Source: Flavobacteriaceae bacterium (GTDB lineage: Bacteria; Bacteroidota; Bacteroidia; Flavobacteriales; Flavobacteriaceae). Taken from it: 64,000 nucleotides of DNA. A program made the translations under genes and the position numbers. Shown piece after piece: positions 34,938-44,463 of this stretch. Position 1 is the stretch's first letter. Each line of letters opens with the position of its first letter. The notes under the pieces were generated by a model. It saw only the letters and a program-made list of their open reading frames with translations, was not told the origin of the DNA and made no database searches. The stretch covers positions 1 through 64,000 of the forward strand of contig CANGWK010000006.1 in the NCBI GenBank assembly GCA_947457615.1, read 5' to 3'.

Positions 34938-36281
34938 ATGTCACAAAGTATCCACAACTTTATTGAAGCGGTTGCTAAAAAAAACCCTAACGAGTCTGAA
35001 TTTCTTCAAGCAGTTAAGGAAGTTGCCGAAACAGTAATCCCATTTATTGAAGAAAATAAAAAATACGAAGGCAAAATGCTTTTGGAGAGAATGGTTGAAC
35101 CAGAAAGAGTTATCATGTTCCGAGTGACATGGATTGACGATGCTGGTAAAACTCAAGTTAATAGAGGTTACAGAATTCAAATGAACTCTGCAATTGGTCC
35201 TTATAAAGGAGGAATTCGTTTCCACCCTTCTGTAAATTTAAGTATTTTGAAATTTTTAGCTTTTGAGCAAACTTTCAAAAATAGCTTAACAACTCTGCCA
35301 ATGGGCGGAGGAAAAGGTGGTGCTGATTTTGATCCAAAAGGGAAATCAGATATTGAAATTATGAAATTCTGTCAAGCTTTTATGACCGAATTATCGAAAC
35401 ATATAGGCGCGGATACCGACGTTCCTGCAGGAGATATTGGTGTTGGCGGAAGAGAAGTTGGCTATATGTTTGGTCAATATAAAAGATTAAGAAATGAATT
35501 TACTGGCGTATTAACAGGAAAAGGAATCTCTTTTGGTGGTTCTTTAATTCGTCCGGAAGCTACAGGATATGGCGATGTGTATTTTGCACAAAGTATGCTT
35601 ACTACTAAAGGCGATAGCTTTACAGGAAAAACGGTTGTAGTTTCTGGTTCTGGAAATGTGGCGCAATATGCAACAGAAAAAGCAACTCAACTAGGTGGTA
35701 AAGTAGTAACAATGTCAGATTCTTCGGGATATATCTACGATGCAGACGGTATTACTGCAGAGAAATTAGCTTATGTTATGGAAATTAAAAACATTAACTA
35801 CGGCAGAATTTCTGATTATGTAACTAAATTCCCCAATGCAAAATTTGTTGCTGGTAAACGTCCTTGGGAAGTAAAATGTGATATTGCACTTCCTTGTGCT
35901 ACTCAAAATGAGTTAAACGAAGAAGAAGCTAAAACTTTAGTTGCAAACGGATGTATCTGTGTGGCTGAGGGTGCCAACATGCCTTCTACCCCTGAAGCGG
36001 TTATTGTTTTTCAAGACGCTAAAATATTATTCGCTCCAGGAAAAGCGTCCAACGCTGGTGGAGTTGCTACCTCCGGACTTGAGATGTCTCAAAACTCTTT
36101 ACGTTTAAGTTGGACTTCAGAGGAAGTAGATGATAGACTTAAAGCAATTATGGCGAATATTCACGCCGCTTGTGTAAAGTATGGATCGGATACTTCTGGT
36201 TATATTGATTATGTGAAAGGTGCAAATATTGCAGGTTTCGTTAAAGTTGCCGACGCAATGCTTGCTCAAGGTGTCGTATAA
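34938..36281 (+). CDS. gdhA: NADP-type glutamate dehydrogenase
   Basis: 447 residues, the hexameric GdhA type. PMGGGKGGADFDPKGKSD holds the substrate lysine and the catalytic-loop lysine; AGDIGVGGREVGYMFGQYKR carries the catalytic Asp; VVVSGSGNVAQYATEKATQLG is the Rossmann motif. It aminates 2-oxoglutarate to glutamate, assimilating ammonium. Bracketed by a good promoter and a strong terminator, so monocistronic. Confidence 0.96.
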   Translation: MSQSIHNFIEAVAKKNPNESEFLQAVKEVAETVIPFIEENKKYEGKMLLERMVEPERVIMFRVTWIDDAGKTQVNRGYRIQMNSAIGPYKGGIRFHPSVNLSILKFLAFEQTFKNSLTTLPMGGGKGGADFDPKGKSDIEIMKFCQAFMTELSKHIGADTDVPAGDIGVGGREVGYMFGQYKRLRNEFTGVLTGKGISFGGSLIRPEATGYGDVYFAQSMLTTKGDSFTGKTVVVSGSGNVAQYATEKATQLGGKVVTMSDSSGYIYDADGITAEKLAYVMEIKNINYGRISDYVTKFPNAKFVAGKRPWEVKCDIALPCATQNELNEEEAKTLVANGCICVAEGANMPSTPEAVIVFQDAKILFAPGKASNAGGVATSGLEMSQNSLRLSWTSEEVDDRLKAIMANIHAACVKYGSDTSGYIDYVKGANIAGFVKVADAMLAQGVV

Positions 36282-36307
36282 TAACAACATAAAAAAATTA
36301 AATACTA

Positions 36308-36341
36308 AACCTTCTTTCTGTTATGGAAAGAAGGTTTTTTT
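36308..36341 (+). terminator. Terminator of gdhA
   Basis: Perfect 11-bp stem AACCTTCTTTC/GAAAGAAGGTT (36308-36318/36326-36336), 7-base loop, then a T run (36335-36341). Confidence 0.85.
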
Positions 36342-36380
36342 ATCACATTATATGAAAATAGATATAATTGCGTTTTATAG

Positions 36381-36388
36381 TATATTTG
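36381..36388 (+). promoter_or_regulatory. Candidate -7 box (TATATTTG) for porZ
   Basis: TAnnTTTG match 22 bp before the ATG at 36411. -33 not clear. Confidence 0.4.
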
Positions 36389-36410
36389 CAATTTAAATTT
36401 ATAAAAAAAA

Positions 36411-38729
36411 ATGCTAAAGAGAATTTACTTCTTCCTAGTTCTATTTTGTTTTGCATTTGGTTTTTCTCAAAATAATCAAAAGTGGCAAGGTTATTTTTCG
36501 TTCAATCAAATTACGGATATTTCAGAATCTTCTCAAGACATTTTTGCCTCTTCAGAAAATGCTTTTTTTTCTAAAAATCTTACTACTAATGATATCAAAA
36601 CAACCACTTCAATTGATGGACTTAAAGCAGAAACTATAACTGCATTTTATCATAGCGATTCGGTTAACAAAACATTTATAGGAAATAGTAATGGGTTGTT
36701 ATTGGTAGCAAACCCAGACGGCAGCATTTTATATAAAACAGGGATCCGCGATGAAGTTCCAGTTTCTGCTGATATTAAACAAATTAATCATTTTTTAGAA
36801 TATAATAATAAACTGTATGTTTCAACCAATTATGGGGTTTCGGTCTTTGATTTAGCAACTTACGAATTTGGAGATACTTACTATATGGGCCCGCAAGGCT
36901 CCTATATATCGGTACAACAAACTTGTGTCAACAACGGATTTATTTATGCAGCAACCCAAGGGAATTCTGTTGGAAGCGGCATTCGAAAAGTGAGTATAAC
37001 CAATCCTTTTTTAAACGATTATAACCAATGGATAGACATTTCAGGAAGTTATTGGAATGGAATTACCGCGTTTAATAATTTTGTTTATGCAGCAAGTTCT
37101 GACAATAAATTAATTAAATATAACGGAACGTCCTTAACTCAAGTAGCTCAATTTTCTCAAAAAATTGTTGACATTAGAACTTTCAATAACTATTTAATTG
37201 TTTCTACTCAGAATGAAGTTTTTGTTTATGACACTACTATGATTCAAGTGTTTCATGTACAAAACACTCAAATATCCAATAACAACACAATAATTACTTG
37301 CGCCACAGTCATTAATAATATCGTTTATATTGGAACAAAAGAAGAGGGCTTGCTTTCTTTTATTATTTCAAATTCTAATAGTTTTGAAACCTTACTCCCA
37401 AGCGGACCAATTAGTAATAAAATTTTTAGGGTAAAAAAAGCTCCCAATAAACTTTGGGTTACTTATGGTGGCTACGAAAGCCCCTTTGTTCCTACACCGG
37501 ATTATTCTCAAAAACCAATAAGCTCCTATAATTCCCAAACTGGCTGGGAAATTATTCCATTTAACCAATTATTAGGTGCGCAATCGCTTACAGACGTTGT
37601 TGCCAATCCTAAAGACGAAAATGAAGTTTACGTTTGTTCTTTTCAAAGTGGTTTACTAAAGATTAAAAATGGGGTTACATCCATTTATAATGAGTTAAGT
37701 TCTCCGCCAAACGGACCCGAAAGTCAACAATGGGTTCCTACAATTCCAAATTATATTTCTGTTAGAATAAATGGTGCTGCATTTGACAGTAAAAATAATT
37801 TATGGATAACAAACTCTGTAGTAAATAGGCCATTAAAAGTATTAAAATCTTTATCACAATGGCAAACTTACGATTTTGCAAGTTTGATGGAAAATCCTTA
37901 TTATGAGAGTTTTGGAAAAATTGCAATTGATAAAAACGACACTAAATGGATTCCTTCCTACAGAGCAAATGGGTTGATGGCATTTAATGAAAAATACAAT
38001 AATAAATTCTTAAGAATTAAAACAGGAGCTAATGGAAATCTTCCCTCTATAAGTGTTCGTTGTGTGGCAGTAGATAATAAAAATCAACTTTGGATAGGAA
38101 CCAATCAAGGCCTTCGCGTTATTTCATCAGTTGATACATTTGTTAATGAAACCGATATTCAAACCAAAGCAATAATTATTTTAGAAAATGATTTAGCTCA
38201 AGAATTATTTTACGATCAATTTATCATTGATATAGCTGTTGACGGTGCAAACCGAAAATGGGTTTCCATTGGCGATTCAGGTGTTTATCTTGTTTCTCCT
38301 AATGGACAAGAAACTATTTATCATTTCACCAAAGAAAATTCCCCTTTACCTTCCAATACTATTAATGATATAGAAATTGACGGTAATACTGGTGAGGTGT
38401 TTTTCGCTACAGATAAAGGATTGGTTTCTTTTAAAGGGACCTCCACCATTGCAAGTAACGATTTAAATAGTGTGTATATTTATCCAAATCCTGTAAGACC
38501 TGAGTATACTGGAACAGTAAAAATAGCCAATTTAACAAATAAAGCAACCGTTAAAATAACGGATATTGAAGGAAATTTAGTTTTTGAAACCACTTCCGAA
38601 GGTGGAACAATTGAATGGGATACTACCGCATTTGGCAAATATAAAGTAGCATCGGGAGTATATATGGTATTAGTTTCTGCCCAAGATGGTATTGAAACCA
38701 CCATTAGAAAAGTTATGATAATTAGATAA
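36411..38729 (+). CDS. porZ: Type IX secretion system protein PorZ
   Basis: 772 residues: signal peptide 1-20 (ends AFGFSQ), then two seven-bladed beta-propellers built of repeats such as GNSNGLLLVANPDG, STNYGVSVFDLATYEF, NKNDTKWIPSYRANGLM, NKNQLWIGTNQGLRV and ATDKGLVSFKG (two-component-propeller-like blades). It ends in a type A C-terminal sorting domain (YIYPNPVRPEYTG, ITDIEGNLVFET, ASGVYMVLVS). PorZ sits on the surface in the T9SS attachment complex and hands anionic lipopolysaccharide to the sortase PorU. Its usual neighbour recO follows. Confidence 0.88.
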   Translation: MLKRIYFFLVLFCFAFGFSQNNQKWQGYFSFNQITDISESSQDIFASSENAFFSKNLTTNDIKTTTSIDGLKAETITAFYHSDSVNKTFIGNSNGLLLVANPDGSILYKTGIRDEVPVSADIKQINHFLEYNNKLYVSTNYGVSVFDLATYEFGDTYYMGPQGSYISVQQTCVNNGFIYAATQGNSVGSGIRKVSITNPFLNDYNQWIDISGSYWNGITAFNNFVYAASSDNKLIKYNGTSLTQVAQFSQKIVDIRTFNNYLIVSTQNEVFVYDTTMIQVFHVQNTQISNNNTIITCATVINNIVYIGTKEEGLLSFIISNSNSFETLLPSGPISNKIFRVKKAPNKLWVTYGGYESPFVPTPDYSQKPISSYNSQTGWEIIPFNQLLGAQSLTDVVANPKDENEVYVCSFQSGLLKIKNGVTSIYNELSSPPNGPESQQWVPTIPNYISVRINGAAFDSKNNLWITNSVVNRPLKVLKSLSQWQTYDFASLMENPYYESFGKIAIDKNDTKWIPSYRANGLMAFNEKYNNKFLRIKTGANGNLPSISVRCVAVDNKNQLWIGTNQGLRVISSVDTFVNETDIQTKAIIILENDLAQELFYDQFIIDIAVDGANRKWVSIGDSGVYLVSPNGQETIYHFTKENSPLPSNTINDIEIDGNTGEVFFATDKGLVSFKGTSTIASNDLNSVYIYPNPVRPEYTGTVKIANLTNKATVKITDIEGNLVFETTSEGGTIEWDTTAFGKYKVASGVYMVLVSAQDGIETTIRKVMIIR

Positions 38730-38739
38730 AAAGTTATTG

Positions 38740-38793
38740 GTTTATAGTCTATAGTTTAACAACCACAGACCATAAACCGCAGACCATAAACCT
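38740..38793. repeat. AGACCATAAACC word repeat between porZ and recO
   Basis: Phrases TATAGTCTATAGTTTA, then ACAGACCATAAACC and GCAGACCATAAACC in tandem. Fills the spacer before recO. Confidence 0.55.
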
Positions 38794-38799
38794 TGAATA

Positions 38800-39513
38800 A
38801 TGTTGGTAAAAACCAAAGCAATTGTTCTTTCCTCCTTAAGATATCAAGAAAAAAGTTTGATTGTAAAATGCTTTACTCTTTCTGATGGGCTAAAAAGTTA
38901 TTTCGTTCCAAGTGCCTATTCAGGAAAAAAATCTAACCAAAAAATTGCTTATTTTCAGCCACTTACAATTTTAGAAATTGAAGCAATACACAAGAACAAA
39001 GGAACTTTAGAACATTTTAAAGACCTAAAACTAGCAACTGCATTTCAAACTATAAATACGGATATAGTTAAAAGCACGATGGTCATTTTCCTTTCAGAAA
39101 TGCTCAACCACAGCATACAAGAAGAAGAAGAGAATAAAGATTTGTTTACCTTTTTAGAAACTGCATTAATTTGGCTCGATACGCACGAGGAAACTTCTAA
39201 TTTTCATTTGATTTTACTACTAGAAATTACCAAGTTTCTGGGATTTTATCCGGATATTTCGGATGGTGAAACTAAATTTTTCTTTATGAATGAAGGTGTT
39301 TTCACCCCTTTTCAAGGCATAAGTTGCCTCTCGGAACATGAAACCTTTTTGTTTAAAAAACTAATTGCTTTAAAATTTGATTCCGATCAAAAAATATTTG
39401 CTGGGATAGAACGTCAAATACTGCTAAAAATCCTTTTGGAATATTATAGTATTCACCTCGACGGATTTAAAAAACCAAAATCTCTAGAGGTTTTAAAAGA
39501 AGTTTTTAGTTAA
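38800..39513 (+). CDS. recO: DNA repair protein RecO
   Basis: 237 residues. The N-terminal OB fold starts MLVKTKAIVLSSLRYQEKSLIVKCFTLSDGLKSYFV; a helical C-terminal domain follows (LLLEITKFLGFYPD). The usual zinc-binding cysteines are absent, which is common in this phylum. It works with RecR in loading RecA on gapped DNA. Confidence 0.93.
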   Translation: MLVKTKAIVLSSLRYQEKSLIVKCFTLSDGLKSYFVPSAYSGKKSNQKIAYFQPLTILEIEAIHKNKGTLEHFKDLKLATAFQTINTDIVKSTMVIFLSEMLNHSIQEEEENKDLFTFLETALIWLDTHEETSNFHLILLLEITKFLGFYPDISDGETKFFFMNEGVFTPFQGISCLSEHETFLFKKLIALKFDSDQKIFAGIERQILLKILLEYYSIHLDGFKKPKSLEVLKEVFS

Positions 39514-39582
39514 TATGAATCCTGAAAATTAGAGGTTTTGCTTTGTTTTACTTTTAATCTATTTAACCTTAATTTAATCTGA

Positions 39583-40410
39583 ATGAAAAAACTATTTATC
39601 TTTTTATTTTTTGCAAGTATTTTGTCTGCAAACGCTCAACAAAAATATAAAATTGAAAATGAAATACATTATTATGACGAAAACACCAATAAAAAGGATT
39701 CGTATATAAATTCTCAATGTACTCTAGATATTTATTATCCAGAAAACAAAAAGGATTTTGCAACAATAATTTGGTTTCACGGTGGCGGATTAACCAAAGG
39801 TAAAAAACAAATCCCTAAAGCATTAATGGATAAAGGCTGTGCCATAGTTGCTGTAGAATATAGGCTGTCTCCAAATGTTACTGCACCAGCCTATATAGAA
39901 GATGCTGCAGCTGCAGTTGCCTGGGTATTTAATACTATTGAAAAATATGGAGGGAATAAAAAACTACTATTCGTTTCCGGACATTCTGCTGGTGCTTACT
40001 TAAGTACAATAATAACCATGGATAAATCTTATTTAGCTAGATATAACATCGATCCAATGGAAATAGCTGGGCTAATTTCTTTGAGCGGACAGGCCATTAC
40101 ACATTTTACTATCCGAAAAGAACAAGGAATTAAAAGCACCCAACCAACAATTGATAAGTATGCGCCAATTTTGTACGTTCGTGAAGAAACCCCTCCAATA
40201 TTGCTAATAACTGGAGATCGCGAAATGGAATTATTAGGGCGATACGAAGAAAACGCCTATTTCTTAAGAATGATGAAGTTGAATAAAAATAAAGATATTC
40301 GACTATATGAATTACAAGGATTTAACCATTCCGGAATGGCTGAACCTGCTTATCCGTTATTATTGGATGAAGTAGAAACAATTTCCAAAAAAATTCTAGA
40401 AAAGAAGTAA
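39583..40410 (+). CDS. Secreted alpha/beta hydrolase (esterase/lipase)
   Basis: 275 residues with signal peptide (ends LSANAQ). Oxyanion motif HGGG (WFHGGGLTKGKK), nucleophile GHSAG (VSGHSAGAYLS), Asp in LLITGDREMELL and His in GFNHSGM complete the triad. HSL/BD-FAE-like carboxylesterase; substrate unknown, acting in the periplasm or outside. Independent of the flanking housekeeping genes. Confidence 0.87.
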   Translation: MKKLFIFLFFASILSANAQQKYKIENEIHYYDENTNKKDSYINSQCTLDIYYPENKKDFATIIWFHGGGLTKGKKQIPKALMDKGCAIVAVEYRLSPNVTAPAYIEDAAAAVAWVFNTIEKYGGNKKLLFVSGHSAGAYLSTIITMDKSYLARYNIDPMEIAGLISLSGQAITHFTIRKEQGIKSTQPTIDKYAPILYVREETPPILLITGDREMELLGRYEENAYFLRMMKLNKNKDIRLYELQGFNHSGMAEPAYPLLLDEVETISKKILEKK

Positions 40411-40462
40411 AAGGAATCTTGAGAAAACATAAATTGTAATAAACGCCTCTATTCCAAGCAAC

Positions 40463-40494
40463 ACTTCAACTTTTGACTTTCAACTTTTGATTTC
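40463..40494. repeat. CAACTTTTGA word repeat upstream of ileS
   Basis: CAACTTTTGACTTTCAACTT and TTGA in tandem. One TTTG within it (40486-40489) is placed to act as the ileS -33 element. Confidence 0.5.
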
Positions 40495-40515
40495 AGTATA
40501 AATTTATTACTTTCG
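40486..40515 (+). promoter_or_regulatory. Promoter of ileS
   Basis: -33 TTTG at 40486-40489, 18-bp spacer, -7 variant TACTTTCG at 40508-40515, 24 bp before the ATG. The -33 lies in the word repeat. Confidence 0.45.
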
Positions 40516-40539
40516 CAAATAGTTTATACAAAAGGCCAA

Positions 40540-43500
40540 ATGAGCACAAAATTCACGGAATACAAAGGACTTGACTTGCCAACAGTAGCGTCAGAAGTTC
40601 TAAAATTTTGGAAAGAAAAGAACATCTTTGAACAATCAGTAACCTCACGAGAAGGGAATACCCCATTCGTTTTTTTTGAAGGACCTCCTTCTGCTAACGG
40701 ATTACCGGGAATTCACCACGTTATGGCTCGCGCTATTAAAGATATTTTTTGTCGATATAAAACTCAAAAAGGTTTCCAAGTCAAGCGGAAAGCTGGCTGG
40801 GACACTCATGGTTTGCCTGTAGAATTAGGGACTGAGAAAGAACTGGGTATCACCAAAGAAGACATCGGAAAAACAATTTCTGTAGAAGAATACAATGAAG
40901 CTTGTAAGAAAACGGTGATGCGTTATACTGACGTTTGGAACGACCTTACCGAAAAAATGGGCTATTGGGTAGATATGGAAGATCCGTATGTGACCTACAA
41001 ATCCAAATACATGGAAACCGTTTGGTGGCTGTTAAAACAAATTTACAACAAAGATTTACTATACAAAGGTTACACGATACAACCGTATTCACCAAAGGCA
41101 GGAACCGGATTATCCTCTCACGAAGTTAACCAACCAGGAAGTTACAGAGATGTAACGGATACCACAGTAGTGGCTCAATTTAAAAGCCCCCTAACCCCCG
41201 ATGGGGGAACTAACAGTATTGCGAAAGCATTCGGTTTAGGCTCCCTCTCCTTTGGAGAGAGTTGGGGTGAGGTTTTCTTCCTTGCTTGGACTACCACGCC
41301 GTGGACATTGCCTAGTAATACTGCATTAACAGTTGGACCAAAAATAGATTACGTTCTAGTTGAAACTTTCAACCAATATACTTTCCGTCCTGCAAAAGTA
41401 ATTTTGGCTAAAAATTTAGTTGGAAAACAATTTGGGAAAACTTTCTTTGAATCTACTGAACCTTCTGATTATGAAAATTTTAAAGAGGGAGACAAAAAAA
41501 TACCTTATCAAATTCTTGCCGAATGCAAAGGAGCCGATTTAGTTGGAATTCGATATGAGCAATTAATGCAATTAGCATTGCCATATCAAAATCCAGAAAA
41601 TGCTTTTAGAGTAATTGCAGGAGATTTTGTAACTACCGAAGACGGAACCGGAATTGTACATACAGCGCCAACTTTTGGAGCAGATGATGCTAAAGTTGCC
41701 AAAGAAGCAACTCCAGAAGTGCCGCCATTGTTGGTCTTAGATGAAAATGGAAATGCAGTTCCTTTAGTAGATTTACAAGGTAAATTCATTGAAGGGTTAG
41801 GAGAATACTCTGGTAAATACGTTAAAAACGAGTATTATAACGAAAATGAGGCGCCAGAACGTTCTGCCGATGTAGAAATTGCCATCCAATTAAAAGAAGA
41901 AAACAAGGCTTTTAAAGTCGAAAAATACGTGCACAGTTACCCACATTGTTGGAGAACCGACAAACCAATTTTATATTATCCGCTTGATTCTTGGTTTATT
42001 AAAGTAACCGAAATTAAAGATAGGATGTTCGATCTTAACGAAACCATCAACTGGAAGCCAAAAGCAACTGGTGAAGGACGTTTTGGAAATTGGTTAAAAA
42101 ACGCAAACGATTGGAACTTATCGCGTTCAAGATATTGGGGGATTCCATTGCCAATTTGGAGAACAGAAGACGGGACCGAAGAATTGTTAGTAGGATCTGT
42201 AGAAGAATTATGTTCAGAAATCAATAAATCTATCGCGGCAGGTTTCCAAAAAGAAAATCCGTTTCTAGGGTTTGAAGTTGGAAATATGAGTGAAGAAAAC
42301 TACGATTTAGTCGATTTGCATAAAAATGTAGTTGATGAAATTGTGTTAGTTTCTCCTTCTGGAAAAGAAATGAAACGCGAATCCGACTTGATAGATGTTT
42401 GGTTCGATTCAGGGGCAATGCCTTATGCGCAATGGCATTATCCGTTTGAAAATAAAGATAAAATTGATCAAAACAAAGATTTTCCAGCCGATTTTATTGC
42501 TGAAGGAGTAGATCAAACTCGCGGTTGGTTTTATACTTTACATGCAATTGCAACTTTGGTTTTTGATAAAGTGGCTTATAAAAATGTGGTTTCTAACGGA
42601 TTAGTATTAGATAAAAACGGACAAAAAATGTCTAAACGTTTAGGAAATGCTGCAGATCCATTTGAAACTTTGGCAGAATATGGTCCGGATGCTACCCGAT
42701 GGTATATGATTTCTAATGCTAATCCGTGGGATAATCTAAAATTTGATTTAGAGGGAATTGCCGAAGTTCGAAGAAAATTCTTCGGGACTTTATATAATAC
42801 CTATTCGTTCTTTAGTTTATATGCTAATATTGATGGTTTTACTTATGCTGAAGCAGAAATTCCGCTAAACGAAAGACCCGAAATAGACCGTTGGATCTTG
42901 TCTGAATTACACACTTTAATAAAAGAAGTGGACGGTTTTTATGAAGATTATGAACCTACAAAAGCTGCTAGAGCCATATCTAATTTTGTTCAGGAAAACC
43001 TTAGTAACTGGTACGTTAGACTATGCAGAAGACGTTTCTGGAAAGGCGAATATGGAACAGATAAAATTGCAGCTTATCAAACATTATACACTTGTTTATT
43101 AAACGTTGCAAAATTATCGGCTCCTATTGCTCCATTTTTTATGGATAAACTTTACAGAGATTTAACGCAAACTACACAATTAGAAGAATTTGAAAGTGTA
43201 CATTTGGCAAAATTTTCGGTTTCGGTTGAAAACTTTGTTGATAAATCTTTAGAGAGCAGAATGATGAAAGCGCAAACAGTTTCGTCTTTGGTTTTATCTC
43301 TTCGAAAAAAGGAAATGATTAAAGTGCGTCAACCGTTGCAAAAGATAATGATTCCGATACTTGACGAAAACCAACGTGCTGAAATTGAGGCGGTTTCTGA
43401 GTTGATAAAAGCTGAAGTAAACGTAAAAGAAATTCAACTTTTGGACGATGCATCGGGTGTTTTAGTGAAGCAAATTAAGCCAAATTTCAAGGCGCTCGGT

Positions 43501-43983
43501 CCCCGATTTGGAAAGGATATGGGGTTGATAGCCAAAGAGATACAAGCATTGTCTGCTGAACAAATTAACGAATTAGATTCGGTTGGAGAATTAACTCTTG
43601 TAATTTCAGAAAATAATGTAATTTTAACATCCCAAGATGTAGAAATCACTTCTCAGGACATTCCAGGTTGGTTAGTTGCAAACTCTAACGGAATTACAGT
43701 TGCTTTAGATATTACTATTTCCGAAGAATTGAAACAAGAAGGAATAGCTAGAGAATTGGTTAACAGAATTCAAAACATCCGTAAAGATTCGGGATTTGAA
43801 GTGACAGACAAAATAAAAGTTCAAATTCAGCATCAAGAGGAATTAGAACCAGCAATAAAAAACAATGAAGATTACATTAAGTCGGAGACCTTAACCAAGG
43901 AATTACTTTTTGTAAAGGAATTAGAAAATGGCATAGAAATTGAATTTGACGAAATAAAAACTAAACTATTAATCTCAAAATAA
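40540..43983 (+). CDS. ileS: Isoleucine--tRNA ligase with an in-frame repeat insertion
   Basis: 1147 residues, class I. HIGH-type motif at 51-61 (SANGLPGIHHV), KMSKR at 696-700 (GQKMSKRLG), tRNA-binding C-terminal region without a zinc finger pair. Residues ~216-246 (SPLTPDGGTNSIAKAFGLGS... to EVF) match no IleRS sequence I know. They are encoded by a repeat (41185-41277) just before the editing-domain segment FLAWTTTPWTLPSNTAL. The reading frame is kept and the rest looks intact, so the enzyme is presumably functional. It charges tRNA-Ile and edits Val-tRNA-Ile. Followed 7 bp later by the DksA-like gene. Confidence 0.95.
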   Translation: MSTKFTEYKGLDLPTVASEVLKFWKEKNIFEQSVTSREGNTPFVFFEGPPSANGLPGIHHVMARAIKDIFCRYKTQKGFQVKRKAGWDTHGLPVELGTEKELGITKEDIGKTISVEEYNEACKKTVMRYTDVWNDLTEKMGYWVDMEDPYVTYKSKYMETVWWLLKQIYNKDLLYKGYTIQPYSPKAGTGLSSHEVNQPGSYRDVTDTTVVAQFKSPLTPDGGTNSIAKAFGLGSLSFGESWGEVFFLAWTTTPWTLPSNTALTVGPKIDYVLVETFNQYTFRPAKVILAKNLVGKQFGKTFFESTEPSDYENFKEGDKKIPYQILAECKGADLVGIRYEQLMQLALPYQNPENAFRVIAGDFVTTEDGTGIVHTAPTFGADDAKVAKEATPEVPPLLVLDENGNAVPLVDLQGKFIEGLGEYSGKYVKNEYYNENEAPERSADVEIAIQLKEENKAFKVEKYVHSYPHCWRTDKPILYYPLDSWFIKVTEIKDRMFDLNETINWKPKATGEGRFGNWLKNANDWNLSRSRYWGIPLPIWRTEDGTEELLVGSVEELCSEINKSIAAGFQKENPFLGFEVGNMSEENYDLVDLHKNVVDEIVLVSPSGKEMKRESDLIDVWFDSGAMPYAQWHYPFENKDKIDQNKDFPADFIAEGVDQTRGWFYTLHAIATLVFDKVAYKNVVSNGLVLDKNGQKMSKRLGNAADPFETLAEYGPDATRWYMISNANPWDNLKFDLEGIAEVRRKFFGTLYNTYSFFSLYANIDGFTYAEAEIPLNERPEIDRWILSELHTLIKEVDGFYEDYEPTKAARAISNFVQENLSNWYVRLCRRRFWKGEYGTDKIAAYQTLYTCLLNVAKLSAPIAPFFMDKLYRDLTQTTQLEEFESVHLAKFSVSVENFVDKSLESRMMKAQTVSSLVLSLRKKEMIKVRQPLQKIMIPILDENQRAEIEAVSELIKAEVNVKEIQLLDDASGVLVKQIKPNFKALGPRFGKDMGLIAKEIQALSAEQINELDSVGELTLVISENNVILTSQDVEITSQDIPGWLVANSNGITVALDITISEELKQEGIARELVNRIQNIRKDSGFEVTDKIKVQIQHQEELEPAIKNNEDYIKSETLTKELLFVKELENGIEIEFDEIKTKLLISK
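41185..41277. repeat. Interspersed repeat inserted in frame within ileS
   Basis: About 93 bp with two small palindromes (CCCCCGATGGGGG and CTCTCCTTTGGAGAG) and the tail GTTGGGGTGAGGTTTTCTT. The second half matches the spacer copy at 54187-54236 in inverse orientation. Length is a multiple of three and no stop is present in the ileS frame. Confidence 0.75.
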
Positions 43984-43990
43984 AATACAG

Positions 43991-44371
43991 ATGATTGATG
44001 AAATAATGAAATACTCTGATGCTGATTTAGCGGAGTTTAAAGAAATTATCCTTAACAAAATTGAAAAGGCGCAAACTGATTTAGAATTAATCAAAAGTGC
44101 TTACATGAATGATTTAAACAATGGTACCGATGATACATCGCCTACTTTTAAAGCATTTGAAGAAGGAAGCGAAACAATGAGTAAAGAAGCAAACTCGCAA
44201 TTGGCAATTCGTCAAGAGAAGTTTATTCGCGATTTAAAAAATGCTCTTTTCCGTGTTGAAAACAAAACCTATGGTGTTTGTAAAGTAACAGGAAAATTAA
44301 TAGGAAAAGAACGTTTAAGAATTGTTCCTCATGCAACTATGAGTATTGAAGCAAAAAATATGCAACGATAA
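43991..44371 (+). CDS. TraR/DksA family protein
   Basis: 126 residues. A coiled-coil N-terminal half and the C-terminal globular motif YGVCKVTGKLIGKERLRIVPHATMSIEAKN. The four zinc cysteines of classical DksA are reduced to one Cys plus one His, as I remember for this phylum's homologues. It likely binds the RNA polymerase secondary channel and modulates transcription. It starts 7 bp after ileS, probably cotranscribed, and is followed by a terminator. Confidence 0.88.
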   Translation: MIDEIMKYSDADLAEFKEIILNKIEKAQTDLELIKSAYMNDLNNGTDDTSPTFKAFEEGSETMSKEANSQLAIRQEKFIRDLKNALFRVENKTYGVCKVTGKLIGKERLRIVPHATMSIEAKNMQR

Positions 44372-44393
44372 AACCTATTTTTATATACAATTC

Positions 44394-44422
44394 AAAGCGC
44401 TCCTTTTAGGGGCGTTTTTTTT
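44394..44422 (+). terminator. Terminator after the ileS-DksA unit
   Basis: Ten-pair stem (AAAGCGCTCC with GGGGCGTTTT, two G-U pairs), 5-base loop, then a T run (44415-44422). Confidence 0.75.
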
Positions 44423-44434
44423 AGAAAAATATAG

Positions 44435-44442
44435 TACTTTTG
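44435..44442 (+). promoter_or_regulatory. Candidate -7 box (TACTTTTG) for lspA
   Basis: TAnnTTTG match 21 bp before the ATG at 44464. It overlaps the alternative upstream start (44440), which therefore cannot be used from this promoter. Confidence 0.5.
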
Positions 44443-44463
44443 CAGTCAGCAAATCCAAAAAAA

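Noticed and set aside
41185..41277. Intein or frameshift in ileS
   Set aside because: Far too short for an intein, lacks splice motifs, and the frame is kept on both sides.
43991..44371. Broken DksA because zinc cysteines are missing
   Set aside because: The one-Cys, one-His form is, as far as I know, usual for this phylum; the gene looks intact.
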